DNA of 64,000 bases from Ectopseudomonas khazarica (GCF_004521985.1 NZ_SBHZ01000020.1:1-64000), one strand, 5' to 3'; numbered from the stretch's first letter, positions 34,586-43,059 are shown. A program made the numbers and translations. Notes: generated by a model from the sequence alone, not told the origin.

Positions 34586-35197
34586 TCACAGCCAGCCGCG
34601 CTGCCGGGCGGCGCTGACGCAGGCGGTACGGGTGTGCACGGCGAAGGTTTCGAACAGCGTCTTGAGGTGGGTCTTCACCGTGTCTTCGGCCAGCCCCAGC
34701 TGGCGGCTGATGGCTTTGTTCGGCAGGCCTTCGGCCAGCAGCTGGAGGATTTCCAGCTGGCGCGGGGTGAGCGGAGAGGCATTGCTCGGCGCCGGCAGCG
34801 TTTCACCGAGCAGAACACGCGTCACCGCCTGGCGCAGGGCGTTGCCGTCGGCACTCTTGGGAATGAAACCGAGGGCGCCGGCGGCCAGGGCGGCCTGGGC
34901 ATCCAGCGACGAGTCGCTGGCACTGAGGATGGCCACCGGTGTGCTTTCGCCTCGAGAAAGCCAGCGCTGCAACAGCTCCAGGCCCGGTTCGTCAGGCAGG
35001 CGCAGGTCGAGCAGGATCAGGTCGTATGCATGCTGGCGCAGGCACTGTTCCGCCTCCGCGGCGCTGTGCGCGGTGTGGATCAGCAGGTTCTGGCTGAGGG
35101 GCGACAGGGCCAGGGACAGGCCGTCGAGGAAGATGCGGTGGTCGTCGACCAGCAACAGGCGGAGGTGTTCGGGCAGGGTGGTGCAGAGGGCAGTCAT
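34586..35197 (-). CDS. LuxR-type (NarL family) response regulator
   Basis: Two-domain regulator of 203 residues. The receiver has LLLVDDHRIFLDGL with acidic pocket residues and the phosphorylated Asp64 in LILLDLRLPDEPG. The C-terminal HTH has LTPRQLEILQLLAEGLPNK and RQLGLAEDTVKTHLKTLFE. The stop codons of this gene and the hybrid kinase are on adjacent bases (34585/34586), which supports a kinase-regulator pair. A hairpin covers the region just before its start. Its target genes may include the lipase or fadL next door. Confidence 0.9.
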   Translation of the reverse strand: MTALCTTLPEHLRLLLVDDHRIFLDGLSLALSPLSQNLLIHTAHSAAEAEQCLRQHAYDLILLDLRLPDEPGLELLQRWLSRGESTPVAILSASDSSLDAQAALAAGALGFIPKSADGNALRQAVTRVLLGETLPAPSNASPLTPRQLEILQLLAEGLPNKAISRQLGLAEDTVKTHLKTLFETFAVHTRTACVSAARQRGWL

Positions 35198-35202
35198 GAT
35201 GT

Positions 35203-35239
35203 ACTCACGCGGCTTTTCTTGTTGTTCTGCCGCGTGAGT
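35203..35239. promoter_or_regulatory. 11-bp perfect inverted repeat upstream of the LuxR-type regulator
   Basis: ACTCACGCGGC at 35203-35213 and GCCGCGTGAGT at 35229-35239 enclose a 15-base loop. It lies between the fadL stop (35261) and the regulator start (35197), both on the minus strand. It could terminate fadL, or, as the near arm ends six bases before the ATG and contains the only SD-like GTGAG, hide the ribosome site of the regulator. Confidence 0.6.
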
Positions 35240-35260
35240 GTAGCCAATGCCGGGCGTCGA

Positions 35261-36535
35261 TTAGAAGCGGTAGCTGAGCGATGCCCCCAGGCCGTGAGCG
35301 CTGTTCTTGTAGCGCGCGCTGTAGCTGCCGCGGGTCGAGCTCTGGTGGTTCACGTCCACCGTCTCTTCCTGCAGGTAGGAATAGGCCACGTCGATGGTCA
35401 TGTCCTGGGTCGGGCTCCAGCCGGCGCCAAGGCTGAAGATGGTGCGGTCGCCGGACGGCACGCGCGGCGAGCGGTCGGTGTTGTTGATCGGCGACTGGTC
35501 GACGGCGATACCGGTGCGCAGCGTCCATTGCGGGCTGACCCGGTACGACAGGCCGATCGCGTGGGCCCAGGTGTCGTGCCAGTTCTGCTCCTCGACGATG
35601 GTGGAGAGGTTCGCCGGCAGCGTGGCGGCATCGTTCTCCACACGGATTTCCTTGAAGCGGCTCCAGCGCGTCCAGGTACTGCCCAGGTGCAGCGTCAGGG
35701 CGTCGGTGAGGTCATGGGTGATCGACAGGTCCACCGACTCGGGCGTGGTCAGGTCGAGGCTGGCGTCGTACTTGCCGGACAGGCCGGCCAGCGCGCCGCT
35801 GGCGGAGACCCGGGTGTCGCCTTCCAGCTCGTACTTCACGCGCGAGTGATAGGTCAGGCCGGCGCGGGTGCGGGGGCTGAACTCGTAGAGCACGCCGGCA
35901 TTGAAGCCGACGGCGGTATCGTCGCCCTTGACCCTCACCTCGCCATCGTTGCGGCCGGGGCTCAGCGGGTTGAGCAGGGAAGAGCTGAGTTCGCCTTCGA
36001 TATGGTTGAAGGTCGGGCCGAAACCTACCGACAGCTGGTCGTTGAAGCGATAGCTCAGCGTCGGCTGGATGGTGATCACGCGCACGTAGCTCTTGTTGGC
36101 GTAGTAGCGCCCCTGGAAGCCGTTCTCGTAGTCGGTCATCAGGCCGAAGGGTGCATAGATGCCGAGGCCGAATGCGACCTTGTCATCCAGTGGCTTGACG
36201 AAGTAACCCATGGGCACGCCGGTGGTCGGCACCATGTCGCCGTCGTTGCTGCCCGACAGGGAGAGCGGGCCGGCGCTGGCGCTGGCATGGCTGATATCGG
36301 TCTTGGCATGAATGGCTGCGGCGCCGAAGTACACCTCGCTGCGCTTCAGGCGCGACATGCCGGCCGGGTTGCCGAATACGGTGCTGGCGTCATCGGCGGA
36401 CGACGAGCGCCCTGCGAACGAGGTGCCCATACCGGAAATGCTTTGCTCGTTGAGGGTGAAGCCACTGGCGAAGCCATGGCTCGACGTGGCGGTGATGGCG
36501 ACGGCCAGGCCTGTCTTGAGAAGGCGTTTGCTCAC
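35261..36535 (-). CDS. FadL-like outer membrane fatty-acid transporter
   Basis: Long-chain fatty acid channel, 424 residues. GTG 36535 is the start: AGGAG lies about ten bases upstream and a signal peptide ending GFAS follows. The mature N-terminus GFTLNEQSISGMGTSFAG is the FadL hatch motif, followed by NPAGMSRLKRSEVYFG and a barrel ending YKNSAHGLGASLSYRF. A longer ATG-initiated frame to 36637 has no SD. Next to the lipase operon it can import the fatty acids the lipase releases. The FadL slot after the peroxidase is conserved as I remember it (PA1288). Confidence 0.9.
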   Translation of the reverse strand: MSKRLLKTGLAVAITATSSHGFASGFTLNEQSISGMGTSFAGRSSSADDASTVFGNPAGMSRLKRSEVYFGAAAIHAKTDISHASASAGPLSLSGSNDGDMVPTTGVPMGYFVKPLDDKVAFGLGIYAPFGLMTDYENGFQGRYYANKSYVRVITIQPTLSYRFNDQLSVGFGPTFNHIEGELSSSLLNPLSPGRNDGEVRVKGDDTAVGFNAGVLYEFSPRTRAGLTYHSRVKYELEGDTRVSASGALAGLSGKYDASLDLTTPESVDLSITHDLTDALTLHLGSTWTRWSRFKEIRVENDAATLPANLSTIVEEQNWHDTWAHAIGLSYRVSPQWTLRTGIAVDQSPINNTDRSPRVPSGDRTIFSLGAGWSPTQDMTIDVAYSYLQEETVDVNHQSSTRGSYSARYKNSAHGLGASLSYRF

Positions 36536-36632
36536 GGGGGGAAGCTCCTGTGGTGGGGCGAGGGGGCGCACGCTACAGTTTTTCCTGACCTGTGCCAAGG
36601 CGCTTAAGTTCCCGAAATAGAGCGTATTGTCG

Positions 36633-36642
36633 GACAATTGTC
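36633..36642. promoter_or_regulatory. Palindrome in fadL upstream region
   Basis: GACAATTGTC is a perfect 10-bp palindrome inside TGTCGGACAATTGTCTGA, about 100 bases upstream of the FadL GTG. It may be an operator. It does not match the PsrA consensus I know. Confidence 0.35.
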
Positions 36643-36687
36643 TGAATTTTGCGCAGATATGGGCGCAATGCTTTCATGTCCGATCGG

Positions 36688-37167
36688 TCAGGCTACCTGG
36701 CTGACCTGGTCGATGTGCCGGTGCCAGGCATCGAGAAAGTCGGTCTGGCGCCCGCAGGGCTGGAACACCTTGCACCAGATCCGCCCCAGGGCGGGGACGT
36801 CGTCGGCCGCCGGCAGCTCCAGTTGCTCGGCTTCCACCAGCAGCCAGGCGATGGCCGTGGCGTAGCGCAGGTTGACCGTCAGCTCCAGGTGCGGGGCCTC
36901 GAGGAAGGCGTGCTGGCTGGCCAGGCCGCGTACCCGGCTGGCCAGCTCCGGGTCACGGGCCAGGTGCTGGTCCCAGAGCGCCAGGTGGCGTTGCTCGCTG
37001 ATGCGATAGAGACCATGGCCGTGTGGGGTGTCGAGTGCGCTGCCGAGGTCCGACTGACAGGCCGCGGCACCCAGCAGCAGGGCTTCGGCCGTTGCGCTGT
37101 GACGTTGCAGGTAGAGCAGGGTAGGGCGGATCACATGCTGGCTGAGGTCGCAGGCGGCTATTCCCAT
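36688..37167 (-). CDS. Conserved hypothetical protein, 159 residues
   Basis: Cytoplasmic-looking protein without signal peptide or clear motif. Its N-terminus MGIAACDLSQHVIRPTLLYL and the core LRYATAIAWLLVEAEQLEL and WCKVFQPCG...FLDAWHRHI look like a compact helical protein. The fold resembles small phage-associated hydrolase-like proteins in my memory, but no catalytic residues can be named. It sits between fadL and the sulfurtransferase, as in P. aeruginosa (about PA1289, from memory). A weak GAGG lies upstream of ATG 37167. Function unknown. Confidence 0.75.
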   Translation of the reverse strand: MGIAACDLSQHVIRPTLLYLQRHSATAEALLLGAAACQSDLGSALDTPHGHGLYRISEQRHLALWDQHLARDPELASRVRGLASQHAFLEAPHLELTVNLRYATAIAWLLVEAEQLELPAADDVPALGRIWCKVFQPCGRQTDFLDAWHRHIDQVSQVA

Positions 37168-37287
37168 GGCATCCTCGCTAAAGGTGCCGGTGGGGCCGGG
37201 CGCGTGGCAGCTGTTCTAGTGGCTCTTCGATAAAGGCCCCACCGGGAGCGGGGTTAGCCGCTCATTTTCAAGTCTAGTGCGATATTT

Positions 37288-37308
37288 CAGCCGTAAAGGG
37301 CTGTTTTT
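37288..37308 (+). terminator. Terminator-like stem with T-run, plus strand, no upstream gene
   Basis: CAGCC-GTAAAG-GGCTG-TTTTT. It reads as a weak intrinsic terminator on the plus strand, yet genes on both sides are on the minus strand. It could end an unannotated small RNA, or be chance. Confidence 0.3.
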
Positions 37309-37324
37309 AAATTGATTCCGGATT

Positions 37325-38221
37325 TCAGTTATTGGGCATATTTCCTTTGGTGCTTAGCGCCAGGGCCCAGTCGCCGGTGGCGATCGGATGCGCCGGATTG
37401 GTGATCCACTCGCTCCAGGAGCCGGCGTACAGCGCGGCCAGCGGGTAGCCGGCGAGGCTCATGGCGAACAGGTTGTGGCAGGCGGTGACGCCGGAACCGC
37501 AGTAGGCCACCAGGTCGTCCAGCGGGCGCTCGCCGCGCAGCGCGTCGAAGCGTTCGCGCAGCGCCGCGGCGGGCAGGAAGCGGCCATCGGCCCCGAGGTT
37601 GTCGGTGAAGGCCGCGCACTGGGCCCGTGGAATGTGCCCGGCAACCGGGTCGAGCGGCTCGACTTCACCGCGAAAGCGCGGCAGCGCGCGGGCATCGAGC
37701 AGGGTCAGGTCGGGACTGTCCAGGCGTGCCGCCAGTTGCTCGGCGCTCAGCAGCAGGCTGCTGTCGGGTTGCGCGGGGAAATCGCCGGGGGTGCTGTCCG
37801 GCTGCGCCGTGGTCAGCTCGAAGCCGGCCTCGCGCCAGGCCTTGAGACCGCCATCGAGCAGGTACAGGTGATCGCGCTTGCCGAGCCAGAGCAGCAGCCA
37901 CCAGGCGCGTGCGGCGTAGGCACCGGGGCCATCGTCATACAGCACCACCTGGCTGTCGCTGCGCAGGCCGCAGGCGCGCAGGCGTTCGACCAGGGTGCTG
38001 GGGTCCGGCAGCGGATGGCGACCGGTGACGCCCTTGACCACCGGTGCGGACAGGTCCTGCTCCAGGTCGACGAAATGCGCCTCGGGCAGATGCCCGTCGA
38101 GGTAGCTGCGGCGCCCGTAGCTCGGGTCTTCGAGGGCGAAGCGGCAGTCCAGGAGCAGCAGGTTCTCCTGGCCCAGACGTTGGCGAAGCTGTTGCGCGCT
38201 GATCAGTTGAGCGAGTGGCAT
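37325..38221 (-). CDS. sseA: 3-mercaptopyruvate sulfurtransferase, two-domain rhodanese
   Basis: 298-residue sulfurtransferase made of two rhodanese domains. The first, inactive domain has LLLLDCRFALEDPSYGR and YDDGPGAYAARAWWLL. The second has GHIPRAQCAAFTDNL and the active Cys241 in YCGSGVTACHN. The CGSGVTA loop is characteristic of mercaptopyruvate rather than thiosulfate specificity. ATG 38221 (MPLAQLISAQQLR) is preferred over an in-frame start at 38272 because homologues begin here. It may supply sulfane sulfur or handle cyanide. Confidence 0.92.
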   Translation of the reverse strand: MPLAQLISAQQLRQRLGQENLLLLDCRFALEDPSYGRRSYLDGHLPEAHFVDLEQDLSAPVVKGVTGRHPLPDPSTLVERLRACGLRSDSQVVLYDDGPGAYAARAWWLLLWLGKRDHLYLLDGGLKAWREAGFELTTAQPDSTPGDFPAQPDSSLLLSAEQLAARLDSPDLTLLDARALPRFRGEVEPLDPVAGHIPRAQCAAFTDNLGADGRFLPAAALRERFDALRGERPLDDLVAYCGSGVTACHNLFAMSLAGYPLAALYAGSWSEWITNPAHPIATGDWALALSTKGNMPNN

Positions 38222-38579
38222 GGAGCCTCCGGTGTCGTGTACGCGTTTGCCGGCATCATACCGCCTGGCCAATCCGGCGCACGCAGTTCGATGCCCCGCC
38301 AGGAAGGAGCCATTTCATGCCGGGCCTGCAACCCATCGCGCAAGGCGCGAACCTGCTCCGTCACGCCGCCTCGTGAGTCTTCGGGCAAAAATAGTGCAAC
38401 CTGATGTGTATTTTTGGTGCGTATCAGGGCGCTTCAGGCCTCTGTAAACCAGTGATTCATTGCTGTTTCATGTCGCCGTGCACCTGAAAGTTTCATCAAG
38501 GCGACATTTTGATCTGTTTTGGTGCCTTTTCGCCTGATAGAGTGCCGGCCACTTTGTCTGCGTGGCGTCGAGGTGCCGC
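38222..38579. other. 358-base intergenic region upstream of gdhA
   Basis: No established gene. It holds a possible 19-codon ORF (38317-38376, MPGLQPIAQGANLLRHAAS) preceded by an excellent SD (AGGAAGGAG), and, further on, a 7-bp stem TGTCGCC/GGCGACA (38471-38506) followed by TTTT, 73 bases before gdhA. The AT-rich stretch at 38396-38420 and around 38509-38550 is probably the gdhA promoter. A leader-peptide or attenuator arrangement is a guess. Confidence 0.35.
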
Positions 38580-39917
38580 ATGTCGTTGTCCGTCGATTCT
38601 TTCCTGGCGCGCCTGAAGCAGCGCGATCCTGATCAGCCAGAATTCCATCAGGCGGTGGAGGAGGTGGTGCGCAGCCTGTGGCCCTTCCTCGAAGCCAACC
38701 CGCGTTATCGCGATGCCGGTATTCTCGAGCGCATGGTCGAGCCGGAGCGGGCCATCCTGTTCCGCGTGCCCTGGGTGGATGATCGCGGCCAGGTGCAGGT
38801 CAATCGCGGCTTCCGCATCCAGATGAGCAGCGCCATCGGGCCCTACAAGGGTGGCCTGCGCTTTCACCCTTCGGTGAACCTCGGCGTGCTCAAGTTCCTC
38901 GCGTTCGAGCAGGTGTTCAAGAACTCCCTGACCTCGCTGCCCATGGGCGGCGGCAAGGGCGGTGCGGACTTCGACCCCAAGGGCCGCAGCGAAGGCGAGG
39001 TGATGCGCTTCTGCCAGTCGTTCATGAGCGAGCTGTACCGCCACATCGGCGCCGACCTGGATGTGCCGGCCGGTGACATCGGTGTCGGCGCTCGTGAGAT
39101 CGGCTATCTGTTCGGCCAGTACAAGCGTCTCTCCAACCAGTTCAGCTCGGTGCTGACGGGCAAGGGCCTGAGCTACGGCGGCAGCCTGATCCGCCCGGAG
39201 GCCACGGGCTACGGCTGCGTGTACTTCGCCCAGGAGATGCTCAAGCGCATCGGGCAGGGTTTCGCCGACAAGCGGGTGGCCATCTCCGGCTCCGGCAACG
39301 TCGCCCAGTACGCGGCGCAGAAGGTCATGGACCTGGGCGGTCGGGTCATTTCGCTGTCCGACTCCGAGGGCACGCTGTATGCCGAGGCCGGCCTGAGCGC
39401 CGAGCAGTGGCACTACCTGATGGAGCTGAAGAACGTGCGTCGCGGTCGGCTGCGCGAGATGGCCGAGCACTATGGCCTGCAGTTCCTCGCGGGGCAGCGC
39501 CCATGGAACCTGGCGTGCGACATCGCGCTGCCCTGCGCGACGCAGAACGAGCTGAACGGCACGGATGCCCGTGCCTTGCTGGGCAACGGCTGCATCTGCG
39601 TGGCCGAAGGCGCCAACATGCCCTCGACCCTGGAGGCCGTGGACCTGTTCGTCGAGGCCGGCATCTGCTACGCGCCGGGCAAGGCCTCCAACGCCGGCGG
39701 CGTGGCCACCAGCGGCCTGGAAATGAGCCAGAACGCCATGCGCCTGCACTGGAGTGCCGGCGAGGTGGACGAACGCCTGCACGGCATCATGCAGAACATC
39801 CACCACGCCTGCGTGCACCACGGCGAGGAGAATGGCCGGATCAACTACGTCAAGGGCGCCAATGTCGCCGGCTTCGTCAAGGTCGCCGATGCCATGCTGG
39901 CGCAGGGTGTGGTCTGA
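38580..39917 (+). CDS. gdhA: NADP-specific glutamate dehydrogenase
   Basis: Reductive amination of 2-oxoglutarate, 445 residues. The catalytic region has FRIQMSSAIGPYKGGLRFHP and LPMGGGKGGADFDPKG with the active lysine, and the coenzyme region has ISGSGNVAQYAAQKVM. ATG 38580 (MSLSVDSFLARLKQR) is chosen; an in-frame GTG/ATG at 38562 is less likely. The length and NADP-type motifs fit the hexameric GdhA of Pseudomonas. It stands alone with a long regulatory leader. Confidence 0.95.
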   Translation: MSLSVDSFLARLKQRDPDQPEFHQAVEEVVRSLWPFLEANPRYRDAGILERMVEPERAILFRVPWVDDRGQVQVNRGFRIQMSSAIGPYKGGLRFHPSVNLGVLKFLAFEQVFKNSLTSLPMGGGKGGADFDPKGRSEGEVMRFCQSFMSELYRHIGADLDVPAGDIGVGAREIGYLFGQYKRLSNQFSSVLTGKGLSYGGSLIRPEATGYGCVYFAQEMLKRIGQGFADKRVAISGSGNVAQYAAQKVMDLGGRVISLSDSEGTLYAEAGLSAEQWHYLMELKNVRRGRLREMAEHYGLQFLAGQRPWNLACDIALPCATQNELNGTDARALLGNGCICVAEGANMPSTLEAVDLFVEAGICYAPGKASNAGGVATSGLEMSQNAMRLHWSAGEVDERLHGIMQNIHHACVHHGEENGRINYVKGANVAGFVKVADAMLAQGVV

Positions 39918-40009
39918 GCGACCCTCGCTGCAGATGACGTTGCTGTGTCGGGCGGGCGATTCAGGCATGCTGCCTGCCTTATCGCTCGTCACGCAGGTTT
40001 GCGCTCCGC

Positions 40010-40690
40010 ATGAAACGCTTCGTTTTGCTCGACACCGCTCCGATCCCGGGTACGGACGGTGCATTGAACCTGTTCGAATACGGGGACGATTTCGTCATCA
40101 AGATTGCCGGCGGTGATGGCGGGCAACTGATGAATACACGCATGCACGGCTCGGAAGATGCCCTGGCCGCGATTCCCTGCAAGCAGATTGCCGGGCGCCC
40201 GCAGGCGCGGGTGCTGATTGGCGGCCTGGGCATGGGGTTTACCCTGGCCTCGGCTCTGCAGCACCTGGGGGCTGACGCCGAGGTCGAGGTCGCCGAGCTG
40301 GTGCCGGGAGTGGTCGAGTGGAACCGTGGCGCGCTGGGCGCGAAAGCCGGTCATCCGCTGTGCGACCCGCGTGCGCTGATCATTCAGGAGGACGTCGCCA
40401 AGGTGCTGCAGGCTGCCGAGCAACGCTACGACGCGATCATGCTGGATGTCGACAATGGCCCGGAAGGGCTGACCCAGAAGGGCAATGACTGGCTGTACAG
40501 CATGCCCGGACTGTATCAGTGCGCCAGGGCGCTGCGCCCCGGGGGCATGCTGGCGGTGTGGTCGTCCAGCGCTGACCGGGCCTTCTCGGAGAAAGTGCGC
40601 AAGGCGGGCTTCAAGGGTGAGGCGGTGCAGGTCTATGCCCACGGCAATCGCGGCACGCGGCACACCATCTGGATCGCCCGGAAGGTCTGA
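40010..40690 (+). CDS. Spermidine synthase-like methyltransferase-fold protein
   Basis: 226-residue protein with the spermidine/spermine synthase fold: the SAM/dcSAM glycine loop RVLIGGLGMGFTLASALQHLG, the acidic residue in EVEVAELVPGVVEWNRG, and YDAIMLDVDNGPEGLTQ in place of the usual catalytic DSSDP motif. The change of that motif suggests it may not transfer aminopropyl groups; many such proteins are annotated as SpeE-like or class I methyltransferases. ATG 40010 has no strong SD. It is convergent with the next gene over a hairpin. Confidence 0.8.
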   Translation: MKRFVLLDTAPIPGTDGALNLFEYGDDFVIKIAGGDGGQLMNTRMHGSEDALAAIPCKQIAGRPQARVLIGGLGMGFTLASALQHLGADAEVEVAELVPGVVEWNRGALGAKAGHPLCDPRALIIQEDVAKVLQAAEQRYDAIMLDVDNGPEGLTQKGNDWLYSMPGLYQCARALRPGGMLAVWSSSADRAFSEKVRKAGFKGEAVQVYAHGNRGTRHTIWIARKV

Positions 40691-40694
40691 ACAA

Positions 40695-40724
40695 GCGGCC
40701 CGTGCCTGCAACGGGCAGGGCCGC
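40695..40724. terminator. Hairpin between convergent genes
   Basis: GCGGCCC at 40695 and GGGCCGC ending at 40724 pair perfectly, with further inner pairing. It lies between the stops of the SpeE-like gene and the convergent SMP-30-like gene and can serve both. No T-run. Confidence 0.5.
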
Positions 40725-40732
40725 TGCGTCGC

Positions 40733-41797
40733 TCAGTGAAGCGGCAGCTTGCCGATGCGGTCGTTGTCCAGGCTGCCGAAGTACAGGTAGTCACCCACCG
40801 GTTTCACCGACGTGACCATGCGCAGGTGCGTGCCGCTGGTGTCATGCAGGCTGCGGACGATCTTGCCGTTCTCGTCGAGTGCGATGGCGAAGCCATAGGG
40901 AATCGCCTTCGGCCACAGTGCGCGTGGCAGCTTGGCCAGTTGCGCCTTGAGCCAGGGGTGGCGATGGAGGAAGTCGGCGTCCGCCTTGCGCGGCGTCGGC
41001 AGGGCCACCCAGAAGGTGCCCTTGCGGTCGCCTTGCAGGTTGTCCGGCAGGCCCGGCAGGTTGTCGATGAACACCTCATGCTGACCGGCCCGCTCGCCCT
41101 TGAGCCAGTAACGGGTGATGCGATAGCGATAGGTTTCGTTGACCAGCACGAAGTCCTCGTTGGCCGACAGCGCCACGCCGTTGGCGAAGTACAGGCCATC
41201 GAGCAGCACGCGGGTCTCGCCGGTGCTCGGGTCATAGCTGAGCAGGCGTCCATGCGGGCGTGCTTCGAGCAGGTCGAGCAGGTAGTCCGGTTGCTGGAAG
41301 CGCGATGAGGCGTCGCTGAAGTAGATGATGCCGTCGCTGGCGATGTCCAGGTCGTCGGTGAAGGCAAAGGGCAGGCCGTCGGCCTCTGTGCTCAGCACCT
41401 CGATGCGGCCCTGCGGATCGATGCGCAGCAGGCCCTTGTAGGCATCCGCGAGGATCAGGTTGCCGGCGGCATCGAAGTCCATGCCCAGCGGGCGGCCTCC
41501 GGTATCGGCGAAGGTTTCCACGCTGTCGTCGGCCAGCACGCGGACGACGCGGCCATCATGCAGGCCTGCGTACACCCGGCCCTGGGCATCGACCGCGGTG
41601 TCCTCCGGGCCGTGGATCTGACCGCGCGCCAGCAGCTCGGCTTTCATCAGGGTGTCGTTGGGCTCCAGTACAGCGGTCATCGGTGGTGCCTCGGGCGCTT
41701 CCCAGGGCAGGGGGGCGATGGGGCTGGGCGTGAGCGCCAGGTAGAGCGCTGCCGCGAGCAACAGCAGGACGGGCAGGGCGAGCAGTTTCTTCAGCAT
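40733..41797 (-). CDS. SMP-30/strictosidine synthase-like beta-propeller protein, membrane anchored
   Basis: 354-residue six-bladed propeller of the SMP-30/gluconolactonase/strictosidine synthase superfamily. An N-terminal hydrophobic helix (LLALPVLLLLAAALYLAL) anchors or exports it. GPEDTAVDAQGRVYAGLHDG, FTDDLDIASDGIIYFSDASS and YFANGVALSANEDFVLVNET are the family blades. ATG 41797 is chosen since a GGAAG SD and the anchor follow from there. Similar bacterial proteins are often called lactonases; the substrate is unknown. The SD overlaps an A-rich motif. Confidence 0.85.
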   Translation of the reverse strand: MLKKLLALPVLLLLAAALYLALTPSPIAPLPWEAPEAPPMTAVLEPNDTLMKAELLARGQIHGPEDTAVDAQGRVYAGLHDGRVVRVLADDSVETFADTGGRPLGMDFDAAGNLILADAYKGLLRIDPQGRIEVLSTEADGLPFAFTDDLDIASDGIIYFSDASSRFQQPDYLLDLLEARPHGRLLSYDPSTGETRVLLDGLYFANGVALSANEDFVLVNETYRYRITRYWLKGERAGQHEVFIDNLPGLPDNLQGDRKGTFWVALPTPRKADADFLHRHPWLKAQLAKLPRALWPKAIPYGFAIALDENGKIVRSLHDTSGTHLRMVTSVKPVGDYLYFGSLDNDRIGKLPLH

Positions 41798-41810
41798 TGT
41801 TGTTCTTCCG
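41796..41810 (-). promoter_or_regulatory. Hfq/Crc-like motif overlapping the SMP-30-like gene ribosome site
   Basis: On the minus strand the leader reads GGAAGAACAACAATG. AAGAACAACAA fits the AANAANAA pattern of Hfq/Crc targets and covers the space between SD and ATG. Inference by motif only. Confidence 0.4.
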
Positions 41811-41925
41811 TGTCGGAGGGCGATGCGCGGCACAGGTTACACAGATCGAGCCTCCGGCGGCAGCTCGCTGCCCGTCGAGTGGCCAGGCCATATATACTGC
41901 GCGCCATTGTTCATGGGAGAGCCGC

Positions 41926-43059
41926 GTGGCTAACGACATACACTGGATTCTCGACGACGCCAGCCTGGCCGAGCACTGCGCCGTCTGGCAGACGCTGCCC
42001 TTCGTTGCGCTGGACACCGAGTTCATGCGCGTCGACACCTTCTATCCCATCGCCGGGCTGCTGCAGGTCAGCGGCGGCGACGGCGCCTACCTGATCGACC
42101 CGCTGCGCATCAGCGACTGGGCGCCATTCGCCGCGCTGCTCGAAGCGCCCAGCGTGGTCAAGGTGCTGCATTCGTGCAGCGAGGACCTGGAGGTGTTCCT
42201 GCGCCTGACCGGCAGCCTGCCGGCGCCGCTGTTCGACACGCAACTGGCGGCCGGTTACCTCAACCTCGGTTTCTCCATGGGCTATTCGCGCCTGGTCCTG
42301 GCCTTGCTCGACATCGAGCTGCCCAAGGGCGAGACCCGTTCCGACTGGTTGCAGCGGCCGCTGTCGGCGTTGCAGGTGCGCTATGCCGCCGAGGATGTGC
42401 TGCATCTGGTGGAGGTGTACCGCGCCCTGTCCGCCCGCCTGGCGCCGCAGAAGGTCGAGTGGGTGCTGGAGGACGGTGCCGAACTGGTGGGCAACCTGCA
42501 CCGCGAAGTCGATCCGGAAGACGCCTGGCGCGATGCCAAGCTGGCCTGGAAGCTTTCCCGTCAGCAGCAGGCGGTGCTGCGCGCCCTGTGTGCCTGGCGC
42601 GAGCGACAGGCGCGTGCGCGCAACCAGCCGCGCAACCGGGTGCTGCGTGAGCATTCGCTGTGGCCGCTGGCGCGTACGCAGCCCGACAACCTGGTCGCCC
42701 TGGCGCGCATCGAGGACATGCACCCGAAGACCGTGCGTCAGGATGGTGAAACCCTGCTGCAGCTGATTCGCGATGCGGCGGCATTGCCGCCCGAGCAATG
42801 GCCCGAGGCGTTGCCCGAGCCGCTGCCGATCGAGGCCTCGGCACTGCTGAAGAAACTGCGTGCCGTCGGCCAGCGCGAGGGCGAGCGCCTGGATATCGTG
42901 CCGGAGCTGATGCTGCGCAAGAAAACCCTGGAAGCCCTGCTGAAAACGGGTTTCCCCAACGGTCCGTACCAACTGCCCGATTCCCTGCGCGGCTGGCGCC
43001 GGGAGTTGATGGGCCAGGCGCTGCTCGACTGCCTGGCCAGCGAAGGAGAATCCGCGTGA
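41926..43059 (+). CDS. rnd: Ribonuclease D
   Basis: 3'-5' exoribonuclease that trims tRNA precursors, 377 residues. The DEDD motifs are FVALDTEFMR, KVLHSCSEDLEVF and the LQVRYAAEDVLHL segment. Two HRDC domains follow (about 210-290 and beyond). The start is a GTG at 41926 with GGGAGA seven bases upstream. An in-frame extension upstream would run into the neighbouring promoter. Its GTGA stop overlaps the ycgL start. Confidence 0.94.
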   Translation: MANDIHWILDDASLAEHCAVWQTLPFVALDTEFMRVDTFYPIAGLLQVSGGDGAYLIDPLRISDWAPFAALLEAPSVVKVLHSCSEDLEVFLRLTGSLPAPLFDTQLAAGYLNLGFSMGYSRLVLALLDIELPKGETRSDWLQRPLSALQVRYAAEDVLHLVEVYRALSARLAPQKVEWVLEDGAELVGNLHREVDPEDAWRDAKLAWKLSRQQQAVLRALCAWRERQARARNQPRNRVLREHSLWPLARTQPDNLVALARIEDMHPKTVRQDGETLLQLIRDAAALPPEQWPEALPEPLPIEASALLKKLRAVGQREGERLDIVPELMLRKKTLEALLKTGFPNGPYQLPDSLRGWRRELMGQALLDCLASEGESA

